Assembly (NCBI RefSeq): GCF_000745315.1
Contig: NZ_JQNQ01000001.1
Span: 1,364,001 to 1,428,000 of the forward strand
Source: Salegentibacter sp. Hel_I_6
Lineage (GTDB): Bacteria; Bacteroidota; Bacteroidia; Flavobacteriales; Flavobacteriaceae
Direction of reading: 5' to 3'
Length of the DNA stretch: 64,000 nt
Shown: piece after piece, positions 19,065 to 27,666 of the stretch
How positions within the stretch are numbered: position 1 is the stretch's first letter
Layout: each line of letters opens with the position of its first letter
Translations under genes and position numbers: made by a program
The notes under the pieces: model-generated
Told to the model about the DNA's origin: nothing
The model's input: the letters and a program-made list of their open reading frames with translations, nothing else
Database searches by the model: none

Positions 19065-19092
19065 TATCATTTGTATTTCATTATTAATGCTT

Positions 19093-19124
19093 AAGCCCTT
19101 TCATAAAATTGAGAGGGCTTTTTG
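19093..19124 (+). terminator. Terminator after SusD
   Basis: AAGCCCT / AGGGCTT stem around an AT-rich loop, followed by TTTT. It closes the haloperoxidase-SusD unit. Confidence 0.8.
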
Positions 19125-19641
19125 ATTTAATCGCTTATAAAAATTACTCCCTTGAAAATCCCAAGAGTTATTTAATGTATCATATTTTAAATTCATAATA
19201 GAAGACAACTTCAGAATTAATTGAAAGCTAAGAAAACACTAACCATTAAAGAGCCTTAAAAAACTCCTCCAATCAAATCAGAAAACCTTTTAGGCATTTT
19301 AAATTAAAAGTATTCAGCATAATATTATTAAATCAGAACTAAGCTTTCAAAAGAGTCTTATGAAAGTGTTCTATATAAAAGTGAGCAAAAAATTTCTAAT
19401 CCTGAACAGCTTTCGATAAGCGTTGATCTCCTTTTGTAATTTCACTATTATGCTTTAGGTAATTATTCGAACAAATTACTGAGCATAACTTGAGAAAACC
19501 CACCTGGCCTTTCACCCCAAATTATCGATTATATAGAATAAAAAATAATTCAATCTTCTTTTTAATAAATAATCTTAAACAAGCCTACGGAATATTAGGG
19601 GAAGAAATAATTTTTAAATTTCGAGGCAAGTCCAGGAGCAT
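19125..19641. other. Intergenic stretch, no supported gene
   Basis: About 0.5 kb of AT-rich DNA between the convergent SusD and GH9 genes. Short open frames have no family character. A minus-strand reading at about 19395-19530 looks weakly coding but is full of stops. I see no RNA gene or repeat. Confidence 0.5.
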
Positions 19642-22200
19642 TTACTCTCGATTATCGAGTAAATCCTGTACTGCATTGACTAGATAGATATAAGCCCCTC
19701 CAACACTTACCACATACTCGTTTTCTCCCCAAAGGAATGGCCAGTCTTCTTTATTCTCAGGAAAATCTGGTTTTAAAATAAGCACGCCTGGTACTATTCC
19801 CCCCGCAATAAAAGAGAAATCGGCTCGATTCATTCCGTAAGCTACTTTTTTAGATTTAGTGCCTACTCCAGAAACGAATGAAATATCGGAATCTGGATGC
19901 GTTCCATAAAGATAATTGAGCCCTTTAAAGACTTCTTCTTCACTAATAATATCAGGAAATTTCTTATGAAGATGATAATTATTTATAGCATAGGCAACTA
20001 TTTGACCGTTACCTGCCCATCCTCCTCTTCCAATAGGTACACCATAAGGATTTTCCTTATAATGTGCATCAATTTCATTTTTATAAGTTCGCACCCTACT
20101 TTCAAGTTTCCGTCTAAAATCTTCATTCAAAAATGGTAATACCTTTACCAATCTGCCCGCGTGAAGATTAAAGTTTTTATCTACTGTTAGCCACATTTCC
20201 TGAATTCGCTTAGCATACATTTTTTCTTCTGTAGCAAGCAATAATTCTACTGCTGCTTTTAATTCTTCGTCTTCTAAAGATCCGCCGGTGGTATTACCGT
20301 GATGAAAAAGATCTGGCTCTTTTGAATGTTCTTCTTTCCACACATTTTTAGCAGTTGTAATGCATTCTTCAGCTAAGCTATCATTATAACCTTTCAAGAC
20401 TCTGCTTGCTGCAGCAAGAGCTGCAATAGAACCATAATTTAAGGGCGTGCTTTTACTTGTAAAGGCCCATCGATCATCAAATTTTCCGCTTTTAAAACCA
20501 TCGGTTTCCAAAGGATCCATGTTCTTATCGTAAATAAGATTATCTGTCATAGTTAAGCCGTCGCCTAAATGTGTATACTGAGAAATATCTGGAACGATTA
20601 TTCCGGGGATAGCTCTACCTAAAGCACGGTGTTGGGCAATTAATCCTAAAGTTCCGTGTTCAATTTGCTGAAGAATATCTGGTTTTCCATCGGGATTATG
20701 CAGATCTACATATTTGGATTCGTAATCTACGGTTGTTTGATCCCTTTGCAAATTAAAATCTTCGTATGCGTGCGCCAGGTTGGAAACCACGTAATATTGA
20801 GTTTGTGTCCTAATATCATAATCTCCTGCATCATACCAGCCTCCAATATTTAACCCGGGAATGTGTTCCCCTGGTTTATAATCTGTATCTGTGGTAGGAC
20901 CCTGTGCATAAAGGTCAAAATGTTCTTGATTAACCGGGGCTTGAAGCGCATCATCTAAATGCGAAGCCCCATGCCAAACCCTATAAGCTTCATTAACCAA
21001 CATATGATCCATTTGTACCGGAAAAAACACATCGTTGGTTGGATACCAGGCTTTTTCATAAACATTCTTAGCAATACGGAAAGGAGCTGTTGTTACATCG
21101 CTATAGGAAATAACATACAAGCCTTCTTCTACAACATCAGAAAAATTGAATTCAAAATAATTATACCTTGTGTATTTTCCCCAATTTGACAATTCTGCTG
21201 AATAAACTTCTTCTTCCCCATTATTGGTTAAACGATGAAGGCTGGCCCTGCTAGCGGGAGTATCATTTTTATCCAGCTCAATAACGGCAACTTTTTTCTG
21301 ATTTGGATGATAACCTACCTGCGAATGGCCAATTACCGGCTTCCGTATCCAATTGGGAATTGAATTTGCCTCAAGCCGCCATTCCAACACTTTACCGGTT
21401 TTTCCGGCAGGCAATAAACTTCTTACCACAAACCAGCCATTTTGAGCTTTATCTCTTCCATCATGTAAAAGCAACTGGGCATCATTTGATGTAATTGTTA
21501 TTTTTCGTTCAGGGTCAGCTGGTGCTACTACAAGTTTTTGACCTTTAGCAAAAGGTGTTGGTGCTGTGTAGCCACTCTTATCCTTAACCATTGTACTATG
21601 TGGATACAGCGGAAAATTCCCTCCTTCGTCGTCCATATAATAGGTCTTTTCTGAATAAGCCGAGGGAATAAACTCCAAATTAAAACCAGCTTTACCAATT
21701 AAAGTATCGGGAATCGGTTCTTCTAAATGAACACTTAATAATACAGCATCTCCATCCATCTCTGCCCGAATCATATATTCAAAATTATAATCAGGATATT
21801 TTTCATAGGTATCAATACGATTGCTTTCCCTGTCTACTTCACGTCTTACAAAGGTGGGAATCGCATCCCATTGTTCTGGTGTAGCATGTAATCTTACATC
21901 TCCATTGGTAACTGTCCTTACCCCGTGATGGATTATTTCTATCCCGCTAATTTTAGAATCACTAAACAAACCATCATACCAATTGCTGAAAGCCAAAATA
22001 TTCACTCCCGGTTTTTCGAAATACTCTTCTTCATTGAGTGTTAATCCCGAATTTTGGGCATTTATTCCACCACCAATAAAAATTAAAGCCAATAGTGGTA
22101 AAACCCTTTGAATAGGGATAAGTTTGGAGAAATGACAAATAACGGAAAGAAATTTAATTTTGGTAAAATTGCTCATATCGTACACCATATTTTTAAGCAT
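19642..22200 (-). CDS. Glycoside hydrolase family 9 (endoglucanase-type) with N-terminal Ig-like domain
   Basis: About 850 aa with an N-terminal signal region ending GGGINAQ. An extra beta-rich region covers about 50-285, a cellulase N-terminal Ig-like domain about 288-385 (GHSQVGYHPNQKKVAVIELD, VISYSDVTTAPFRIA), and a GH9 (alpha/alpha)6 barrel runs to the end. Catalytic signatures are GGWYDAGDYD (Asp457/Asp460, counted from the first Met) and the C-terminal acid in WGENEYVVSVGG. GH9 enzymes cut beta-1,4-glucans or related glycans; the exact substrate is not readable. The predicted promoter (-7 box at 22207-22200) implies that translation starts at a later Met (22188 or 22176) rather than at 22200. 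A perfect operator-like palindrome lies just upstream. It is paralogous to the GH9 at 24836. Confidence 0.9.
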   Translation of the reverse strand: MLKNMVYDMSNFTKIKFLSVICHFSKLIPIQRVLPLLALIFIGGGINAQNSGLTLNEEEYFEKPGVNILAFSNWYDGLFSDSKISGIEIIHHGVRTVTNGDVRLHATPEQWDAIPTFVRREVDRESNRIDTYEKYPDYNFEYMIRAEMDGDAVLLSVHLEEPIPDTLIGKAGFNLEFIPSAYSEKTYYMDDEGGNFPLYPHSTMVKDKSGYTAPTPFAKGQKLVVAPADPERKITITSNDAQLLLHDGRDKAQNGWFVVRSLLPAGKTGKVLEWRLEANSIPNWIRKPVIGHSQVGYHPNQKKVAVIELDKNDTPASRASLHRLTNNGEEEVYSAELSNWGKYTRYNYFEFNFSDVVEEGLYVISYSDVTTAPFRIAKNVYEKAWYPTNDVFFPVQMDHMLVNEAYRVWHGASHLDDALQAPVNQEHFDLYAQGPTTDTDYKPGEHIPGLNIGGWYDAGDYDIRTQTQYYVVSNLAHAYEDFNLQRDQTTVDYESKYVDLHNPDGKPDILQQIEHGTLGLIAQHRALGRAIPGIIVPDISQYTHLGDGLTMTDNLIYDKNMDPLETDGFKSGKFDDRWAFTSKSTPLNYGSIAALAAASRVLKGYNDSLAEECITTAKNVWKEEHSKEPDLFHHGNTTGGSLEDEELKAAVELLLATEEKMYAKRIQEMWLTVDKNFNLHAGRLVKVLPFLNEDFRRKLESRVRTYKNEIDAHYKENPYGVPIGRGGWAGNGQIVAYAINNYHLHKKFPDIISEEEVFKGLNYLYGTHPDSDISFVSGVGTKSKKVAYGMNRADFSFIAGGIVPGVLILKPDFPENKEDWPFLWGENEYVVSVGGAYIYLVNAVQDLLDNRE

Positions 22201-22235
22201 TAAAATATTTTATTTCCAAAAAGCACAATCGATTG
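22200..22235 (-). promoter_or_regulatory. GH9 promoter with LacI-type operator
   Basis: CAATCGATTG at 22226-22235 sits in the perfect 12-bp palindrome ACAATCGATTGT. Its minus-strand TTG is a -33 element followed by 18 bases and TATTTTAA (22207-22200). A bound repressor would cover the -33 box. Confidence 0.55.
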
Positions 22236-22334
22236 TCTTGAATGGCTTGAAGATGTTTAATATACAGTAAATGTTACAATTAACTTATTTTCATTTCTAT
22301 TTATAATGGATATTAAATCGTGATTTCTCAGAAA

Positions 22335-24461
22335 CTACCAGAGAGACTTCCCATTTATTTGCTCCAGGGCTTCACCTGCACTTGTAACCGGATATTTACA
22401 TACAAAATCTTTACAAACATAGATCGTGGTCTGCCCGGCAACCAATTTGCCTTTAAGTAATTCTAAGGTTCCTTCTTTTTCTCCTCCCATAAAAAGAATA
22501 TTAGGAAGATAGGTTTGGTTTATTTCCTTCTTTAATTGTTTGGCATTATTGCCCAAAATAGCAACTTCAAAAGGTGGTTTTACAAAATGAGCTTCTACGC
22601 TTGCCCAGTTTGCATAAAAAGTCGGGTATTCTTTTAAATTTTCTTGCACGTTTTGCAGCATTTGCTCAGCGACATTCTTTTTATTTTCATCATAAAAATA
22701 ATGGGAAAGAAATAGTAGGCTCTTAGCCATCTCAGAATTTGATGACGGTATAACATTGTCTAAAATTTCCTTCTGGCGGGTAATTAAGCCTGAGTGTTCA
22801 TTATGACTATAAAAAAACATTTTTGAAGCCGAATCAAAAAAATGTTCCTGGGTATAATTAGCCAGATCATTAGCCTGAAGCAACCATTTTTCACTAAAAG
22901 TAGCCTGGTAAAGATCAATGAATGCTGAAATTACAAACGCATAATCATCAAGAAAACCAGGAATACTTGCATTACCATCTTTAAAATTTCTTGTTATGGC
23001 GCCTTCTTTTGATATAACCTCTTTCTCAAGAAACCGGGCATTTTTAAGGGCGGCATCTAAGAATTGTTTTTCTCCAAAAACCTGATAGGCATTTAAGTAA
23101 GCTTTTATCATCAAAGCATTCCAGGAAGTCAGCACTTTATCATCCAGTGCTGGTTTAGTTCTCTTTTTCCTTTCAGCTATTAGTTTCTGTTTCGCATCAG
23201 AAATTTTATTTCTTAGCTCTGCGATTGAAACCAATTCTTCTTCAGCGAAATCCTCATCACTGGTATTCCTGTATAATATATTCTTGTTTTCTTCCCAATT
23301 CCCATTTGCTTCAATATTAAAGTATCTTTTAAATAAACATGAATTTCCACCTAAATTAACATCAATTTCATCTGCGGTCCACACATAATACTTCCCTTCT
23401 TCCCCATCGGTATCTGCATCAAGCGAAGAAAAAAATGCACCGTTAGAAGCGGTAAGTTCTTTTTCTACAAATTCAAGACTTTCATAAACTACCTGCTTAT
23501 AAAGCGGATTTTTTGTTTTTTGCCAGGCCTGGGAATAAAGGCTTATAAGCTGTGCATTATCGTAAAGCATCTTTTCAAAATGTGGAACCCGCCAATCTTC
23601 ATCTACAGTATATCTGGAAAAACCGCCACCCAAATGATCATAAATGCCACCAAAAGCCATATTGGTCAAGGTTATGTCAACAGCCTGTAATGCACTATCA
23701 TCATCACTTAAATAATTATAATGGAGCAAAAAGTTCCATAATGCCGGTAAAGGAAATTTCTCTGATCCAATCTTTCCTCCTTTTTCAAAATCTATTTCAG
23801 GTTTAATTTGGCTATAAATACTATCTAGGTTATTTAATGAAAAAGATGGCTCCTTTTGAATTAATGGAACTTCATCTAAAGAATTTATCCCTTGAGTAAC
23901 TTTTTCGGCTTGTTTTTCTATAGCAGCCGAATCGTTTTTATAAAGATTAACATAATGCTTAAGCACTTTTAACCAGTCATCCTTTGGATAATAGGTTCCT
24001 GCAAAATAAGGTTTCCCGTCTGGTAAGGCTAAAATATTCAGAGGCCAACCGCCCCCGCCGGTCATTAATTGGGCGGCGTTCATGTAGATATTATCTACAT
24101 CGGGACGCTCCTCTCTATCAACTTTTATTGCAATAAAATTCTCATTCATTATCCTCGCAACCTCAGGATCTTCAAAGCTCTCTTCTTCCATTACATGACA
24201 CCAGTGGCAAGCCGCATAACCTATACTAATTAGCAATGGCTTATTTTCCTCCTTTGCCTTTTTAAGGGTTTCCTCATTCCAGGCGTGCCAGTTTACTGGA
24301 TTATGAGCGTGTTGAAGTAAATATGGACTGCTCTCATTAATAAGATTATTAGTAAACTCATGATCCACTTCCACTGTACTAGCTTGTTCCTTTCTTTCAT
24401 TGGCACAAGAGACCAAACATAAATTCACTAATAAAATCCAAATTAACTTGAGAGGCTTCAT
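22335..24461 (-). CDS. DUF255 thioredoxin-fold / six-hairpin lipoprotein (YyaL, SSP411 type)
   Basis: A protein of 708 aa from the Met at 24461, which gives a lipoprotein signal (MKPLKLIWILLVNLCLVS-C). A start 21 bases further up (24482) only adds MSRQYTH. An N-terminal DUF255 thioredoxin-like domain has the CxxC motif ACHWCHVMEEESFED and the typical NPVNWHAW, VDREERPDVDNIY and GGGGWPLNILALPDG. The rest is an (alpha/alpha)6 N-acylglucosamine-epimerase/cellobiose-epimerase-like domain (DHLGGGFSRYTVDEDWRVPH, SSLDADTDGEEGKYYVW, FLDDYAFVISAFIDLYQ). Biochemical function of the family is unclear. It sits between two divergent GH9 genes. Confidence 0.9.
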   Translation of the reverse strand: MKPLKLIWILLVNLCLVSCANERKEQASTVEVDHEFTNNLINESSPYLLQHAHNPVNWHAWNEETLKKAKEENKPLLISIGYAACHWCHVMEEESFEDPEVARIMNENFIAIKVDREERPDVDNIYMNAAQLMTGGGGWPLNILALPDGKPYFAGTYYPKDDWLKVLKHYVNLYKNDSAAIEKQAEKVTQGINSLDEVPLIQKEPSFSLNNLDSIYSQIKPEIDFEKGGKIGSEKFPLPALWNFLLHYNYLSDDDSALQAVDITLTNMAFGGIYDHLGGGFSRYTVDEDWRVPHFEKMLYDNAQLISLYSQAWQKTKNPLYKQVVYESLEFVEKELTASNGAFFSSLDADTDGEEGKYYVWTADEIDVNLGGNSCLFKRYFNIEANGNWEENKNILYRNTSDEDFAEEELVSIAELRNKISDAKQKLIAERKKRTKPALDDKVLTSWNALMIKAYLNAYQVFGEKQFLDAALKNARFLEKEVISKEGAITRNFKDGNASIPGFLDDYAFVISAFIDLYQATFSEKWLLQANDLANYTQEHFFDSASKMFFYSHNEHSGLITRQKEILDNVIPSSNSEMAKSLLFLSHYFYDENKKNVAEQMLQNVQENLKEYPTFYANWASVEAHFVKPPFEVAILGNNAKQLKKEINQTYLPNILFMGGEKEGTLELLKGKLVAGQTTIYVCKDFVCKYPVTSAGEALEQINGKSLW

Positions 24462-24482
24462 GTGGGTGTATTGTCTTGACAA

Positions 24483-24835
24483 ATGAGAGAATTAGTATAG
24501 AAAGAAAGATGGTTGCTTTTTCAAGTAACTTGTGTGAAACCTAAATTCACAACTTTAAGTTTTAAAAATACACTTATCTATCCACGAAACAAATGAATTT
24601 TCGTAGATTTTTCTAAAAAACAGATCTAATCATTCTTTCTTTTGGCAGAATTAGAAAGAAAATAGAAATTTAAAAGTTTAATTTAGATTATTGCTTATTC
24701 GTACCATCGAGCAATAAGTATTGTTTTCTAACTACGAAAATTATATTAAATTGAAAATATATTCTTCACCCTACTATAAACGAATATAATTTTTCCCTAT
24801 TCACGTTTTTAAGGCATCCTAAATAAAACATTATT
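24483..24835. repeat. Intergenic region with an 11-bp inverted repeat
   Basis: A divergent promoter region between the DUF255 and second GH9 genes. AATTTTCGTAG at 24596-24606 recurs inverted as CTACGAAAATT at 24732-24742, 125 bases apart. CTACGAA also begins the direct repeats upstream of the xylan SusC and GH43 genes. No CAAnCGnTTG operator and no clear consensus promoter is seen. Confidence 0.4.
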
Positions 24836-27328
24836 ATGAGATCACTACTATCTATTCTAGCAATTTTAAGTTTTCTTCCCTCACTTGCGCAAAAAAATTC
24901 CAGTGAAATATTATCTATAAATGAACAGGAATACCTTGAAATGAGAGGTCTAAATGTGATGTTGGCTCACGATTTTTACCCTGAAAGTCACCAGGGTGGC
25001 GTTGGAATTATACAAAATGGAATACGTGTAGCTACCAATGGGGATCTACGTCTTGAACCTGCACCTGGACAATGGCAGCCGGTTCCAAAAGTGGGAGAAA
25101 GGCAGGTTGATTGGAAAAAACAGGAGATAAGTGTAAAAATGAGTTACCCCGATCCCGATAAGAATAGAAAAGGTTTTAACCCTATTGAATATCCCGACCT
25201 GGATCTTTCTTACACCCTAAAAGTTGTTCCGCAGGGAAAATCCTTTAAGATCATAATTGATCTTGAAGAACCATTACCACAGGAATGGGTAGGAAAAGTA
25301 GGAATGAATATTGAATTATTTCCCGGAATTCTCTTCGGAAAAAGCTACTATATGGATAACTCGTTCGGGATATTCAATAGACAGGCAAACGGCCCTGGTT
25401 TTTATAGTAAAGAAGGAGAATACCGGATGAAACCTATGGCTGCCGGAAATGAGCTCGTAATTGTTCCTGAAGACGAAAAACAAACCCTTAAGATTGAAAA
25501 TCTCAAAAACAATGAACTACAATTGCTCGACGGACGCGCAAAACATAGCAATGGCTGGTTCATCGTCCGCTCCCTCGTACCGGCAGGAGCTACAAATAAT
25601 GCCATTGAATGGCTTATTAGCCCAAATGCTGTTGAAAATTATACTTATAGTCCTGTAGTGCAGGTTTCCCAGGTAGGGTATCACCCGGCTCAGGAAAAAA
25701 TTGCAGTGATAGAGACAGATAAACTGGATAAAAATCCTCAACAAGTAACACTTCTCCGTATCGAAAATCAGGGTGGAAAAACAGAAGTAATTTCGAAATC
25801 TCCGCAGGAATGGGGTGATTTCTTGAGGTATAAATATTATCAGTTAGATTTTTCGGCAATTAAAGAACCCGGAATGTACCAGTTACAATATGGCGATTAT
25901 GTAACAGAACCTTTTCAAATAGCTGAAGATGTATTTCAAAGAGATGTCTGGCAGCCAACTTTGGAATATTTCCTGCCGGTGCAAATGTGCCATATGCTGG
26001 TTAATGACCGCTATAAGATTTGGCACGGTCGCTGCCATCTCGATGATGCAAGAATGGCTCCTTTAGATCATAACCATTTTGATGGCTATATTCAAGCCAG
26101 TAAAACCTTCACTGATTTTCAACCAGGAGAGCACGTGCCAGGCCTAAATATGGGAGGATGGCATGATGCGGGAGATTTTGATCTACGGGTAGAATCACAG
26201 GCTTCTACTATCCAGGGTCTATCACACATTTATGAATTATTCAATGTAGAATATGACAATACTACAATAAATCAGGATACAAAAACAGTAGATATGCTTC
26301 AACCAGATGGGAAGGCGGATATTCTTCAGCAAATAGAACACGGGGCCTTATCTGTTGTGGGAGGATATAAGGCGCTAGGGAGATTCTACCGGGGCATCAT
26401 TGTTCCTACTAATGACCAATATATTTTGTTGGGCGACCCGGTAAATCATTCAGACGGGATAGCTTTTGACAAAGTGTTTAAACAAGACTTTTTAGAAAAT
26501 ATATCCTGGGGTGAAAAGGGAGACCAGGATGACCGTTGGGTTTTTACAGAAGAAAATCCGCAGAGAGAACTTAGTGCAGCAGCAGGATTGGCAGCAACCG
26601 CCAGAGCCCTAAAAGATTTTAATCCATTATTAGCAGAAGATTGTTTAGAAATTGCCAGTGAGGTATGGGATATTACCGAAACCGATAATCCTTTACATAA
26701 ATTGGAGCTCGCTGTTGAATTACTTCAAACCACCGGGGAAAAAAAATATGCCGATTTCCTTACCGGAAATACCCAATTGATAACTGAAAATATTAATAGA
26801 ACAGGATGGATAGTGGGGCGTGCTTTTTCACAAATAAAAAATGAGCAGTTTAAAGAGGAAGTAAGAACTGCTGTTAAAGGATACTTGAGTGAAGTAAAAG
26901 AACTGGAGAAGAAAACACCATATGGATTGCCTTACGAACCCGATATTTGGGGAGCAGGTTGGGGAATCCAAAGTTTTGGGGTTCAGCAGTATTTTTTACA
27001 TAAAAATTTCCCTGAAATATTTCCTAAAGATTATATGCTACACGCTATGAATTTTATTCTTGGTGTACATCCTGGGGTAAACACCTCATCCTTTGCATCT
27101 GGAGTTGGTTCCAGATCACTTTTACAAGCTTACGGAATTAACCGAGGAGATTTCTCTTTCACGCCGGGGGGAATTGGTTCAGGAACTGCTTTAATAAGAC
27201 CAGATTTTCCTGAACTTCTAGAATGGCCCTTCCTTTGGCAACAAACCGAATATGTTCTGGGTGGTGGGACTACAGATTATTTATTTCTTATTCTCGCGGC
27301 AGATAATTTATTGAGTAGTGAAAATTAA
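24836..27328 (+). CDS. Glycoside hydrolase family 9 with N-terminal Ig-like domain (second copy)
   Basis: An 830-aa protein with signal peptide MRSLLSILAILSFLPSLAQ. Domain order matches the GH9 at 19642: beta-rich N-terminus (EQEYLEMRGLNVMLAHDFYP), Ig-like domain (QVSQVGYHPAQEKIAVIETD) and GH9 barrel. The catalytic motif is GGWHDAGDFD (Asp444/Asp447) and the C-terminal acid lies in WQQTEYVLGGG. The pair differs in details: WYDAGDYD against WHDAGDFD, and ENEYV against QTEYV. That suggests divergence in specificity after duplication. It faces away from the other GH9, across the DUF255 gene. Confidence 0.9.
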   Translation: MRSLLSILAILSFLPSLAQKNSSEILSINEQEYLEMRGLNVMLAHDFYPESHQGGVGIIQNGIRVATNGDLRLEPAPGQWQPVPKVGERQVDWKKQEISVKMSYPDPDKNRKGFNPIEYPDLDLSYTLKVVPQGKSFKIIIDLEEPLPQEWVGKVGMNIELFPGILFGKSYYMDNSFGIFNRQANGPGFYSKEGEYRMKPMAAGNELVIVPEDEKQTLKIENLKNNELQLLDGRAKHSNGWFIVRSLVPAGATNNAIEWLISPNAVENYTYSPVVQVSQVGYHPAQEKIAVIETDKLDKNPQQVTLLRIENQGGKTEVISKSPQEWGDFLRYKYYQLDFSAIKEPGMYQLQYGDYVTEPFQIAEDVFQRDVWQPTLEYFLPVQMCHMLVNDRYKIWHGRCHLDDARMAPLDHNHFDGYIQASKTFTDFQPGEHVPGLNMGGWHDAGDFDLRVESQASTIQGLSHIYELFNVEYDNTTINQDTKTVDMLQPDGKADILQQIEHGALSVVGGYKALGRFYRGIIVPTNDQYILLGDPVNHSDGIAFDKVFKQDFLENISWGEKGDQDDRWVFTEENPQRELSAAAGLAATARALKDFNPLLAEDCLEIASEVWDITETDNPLHKLELAVELLQTTGEKKYADFLTGNTQLITENINRTGWIVGRAFSQIKNEQFKEEVRTAVKGYLSEVKELEKKTPYGLPYEPDIWGAGWGIQSFGVQQYFLHKNFPEIFPKDYMLHAMNFILGVHPGVNTSSFASGVGSRSLLQAYGINRGDFSFTPGGIGSGTALIRPDFPELLEWPFLWQQTEYVLGGGTTDYLFLILAADNLLSSEN

Positions 27329-27373
27329 TTATCCCTGTAATCAATATCAACATTATAATTTAAAGTCTGAGAA

Positions 27374-27446
27374 ATGAAGTATTTTTTTAGTTTTTACTAT
27401 GTTTTATATTCATAGCATGTAGTAATGATGGCTCTACGCGTTAGAA
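27374..27446 (+). pseudogene. Remnant of a lipoprotein signal sequence
   Basis: ATGAAGTAT begins MKYFFSFYYVLY. After a one-base shift the sequence reads FIACSNDGSTR and then stops (TAG). Together these make a plausible lipoprotein signal with lipobox FIAC broken by a frameshift and a stop. It looks like the 5' end of a lost gene downstream of GH9. Confidence 0.35.
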
Positions 27447-27622
27447 AATGATGTGAAAGGATGATCCCAAATGGCTGGTTTTCTTTTTAATTTCAAGCCT
27501 ATCTTTACAGAAAATTAATAATAATTGACATAAAATAAGTGGGAAAAAACTAAATTTATACTTCATCTTAAAAAACTATGATAGTGTTTGATTTATTGAA
27601 AAACAAATTCATCTTTCACCCG

Positions 27623-27632
27623 CAACCGATTG
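27623..27632 (+). promoter_or_regulatory. LacI-type operator candidate upstream of SGNH hydrolase
   Basis: CAACCGATTG matches CAAnCGnTTG and is followed by CAATTTTA. It lies 35 bases before the SGNH start. No promoter of correct spacing overlaps it. Confidence 0.4.
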
Positions 27633-27666
27633 CAATTTTACTGCTTCCTAAAACAACCTATTACTT

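Noticed and set aside
19395..19540. Weakly protein-like minus-strand reading between SusD and GH9
   Set aside because: Several stops, no recognisable family, and short; not enough to call a pseudogene.
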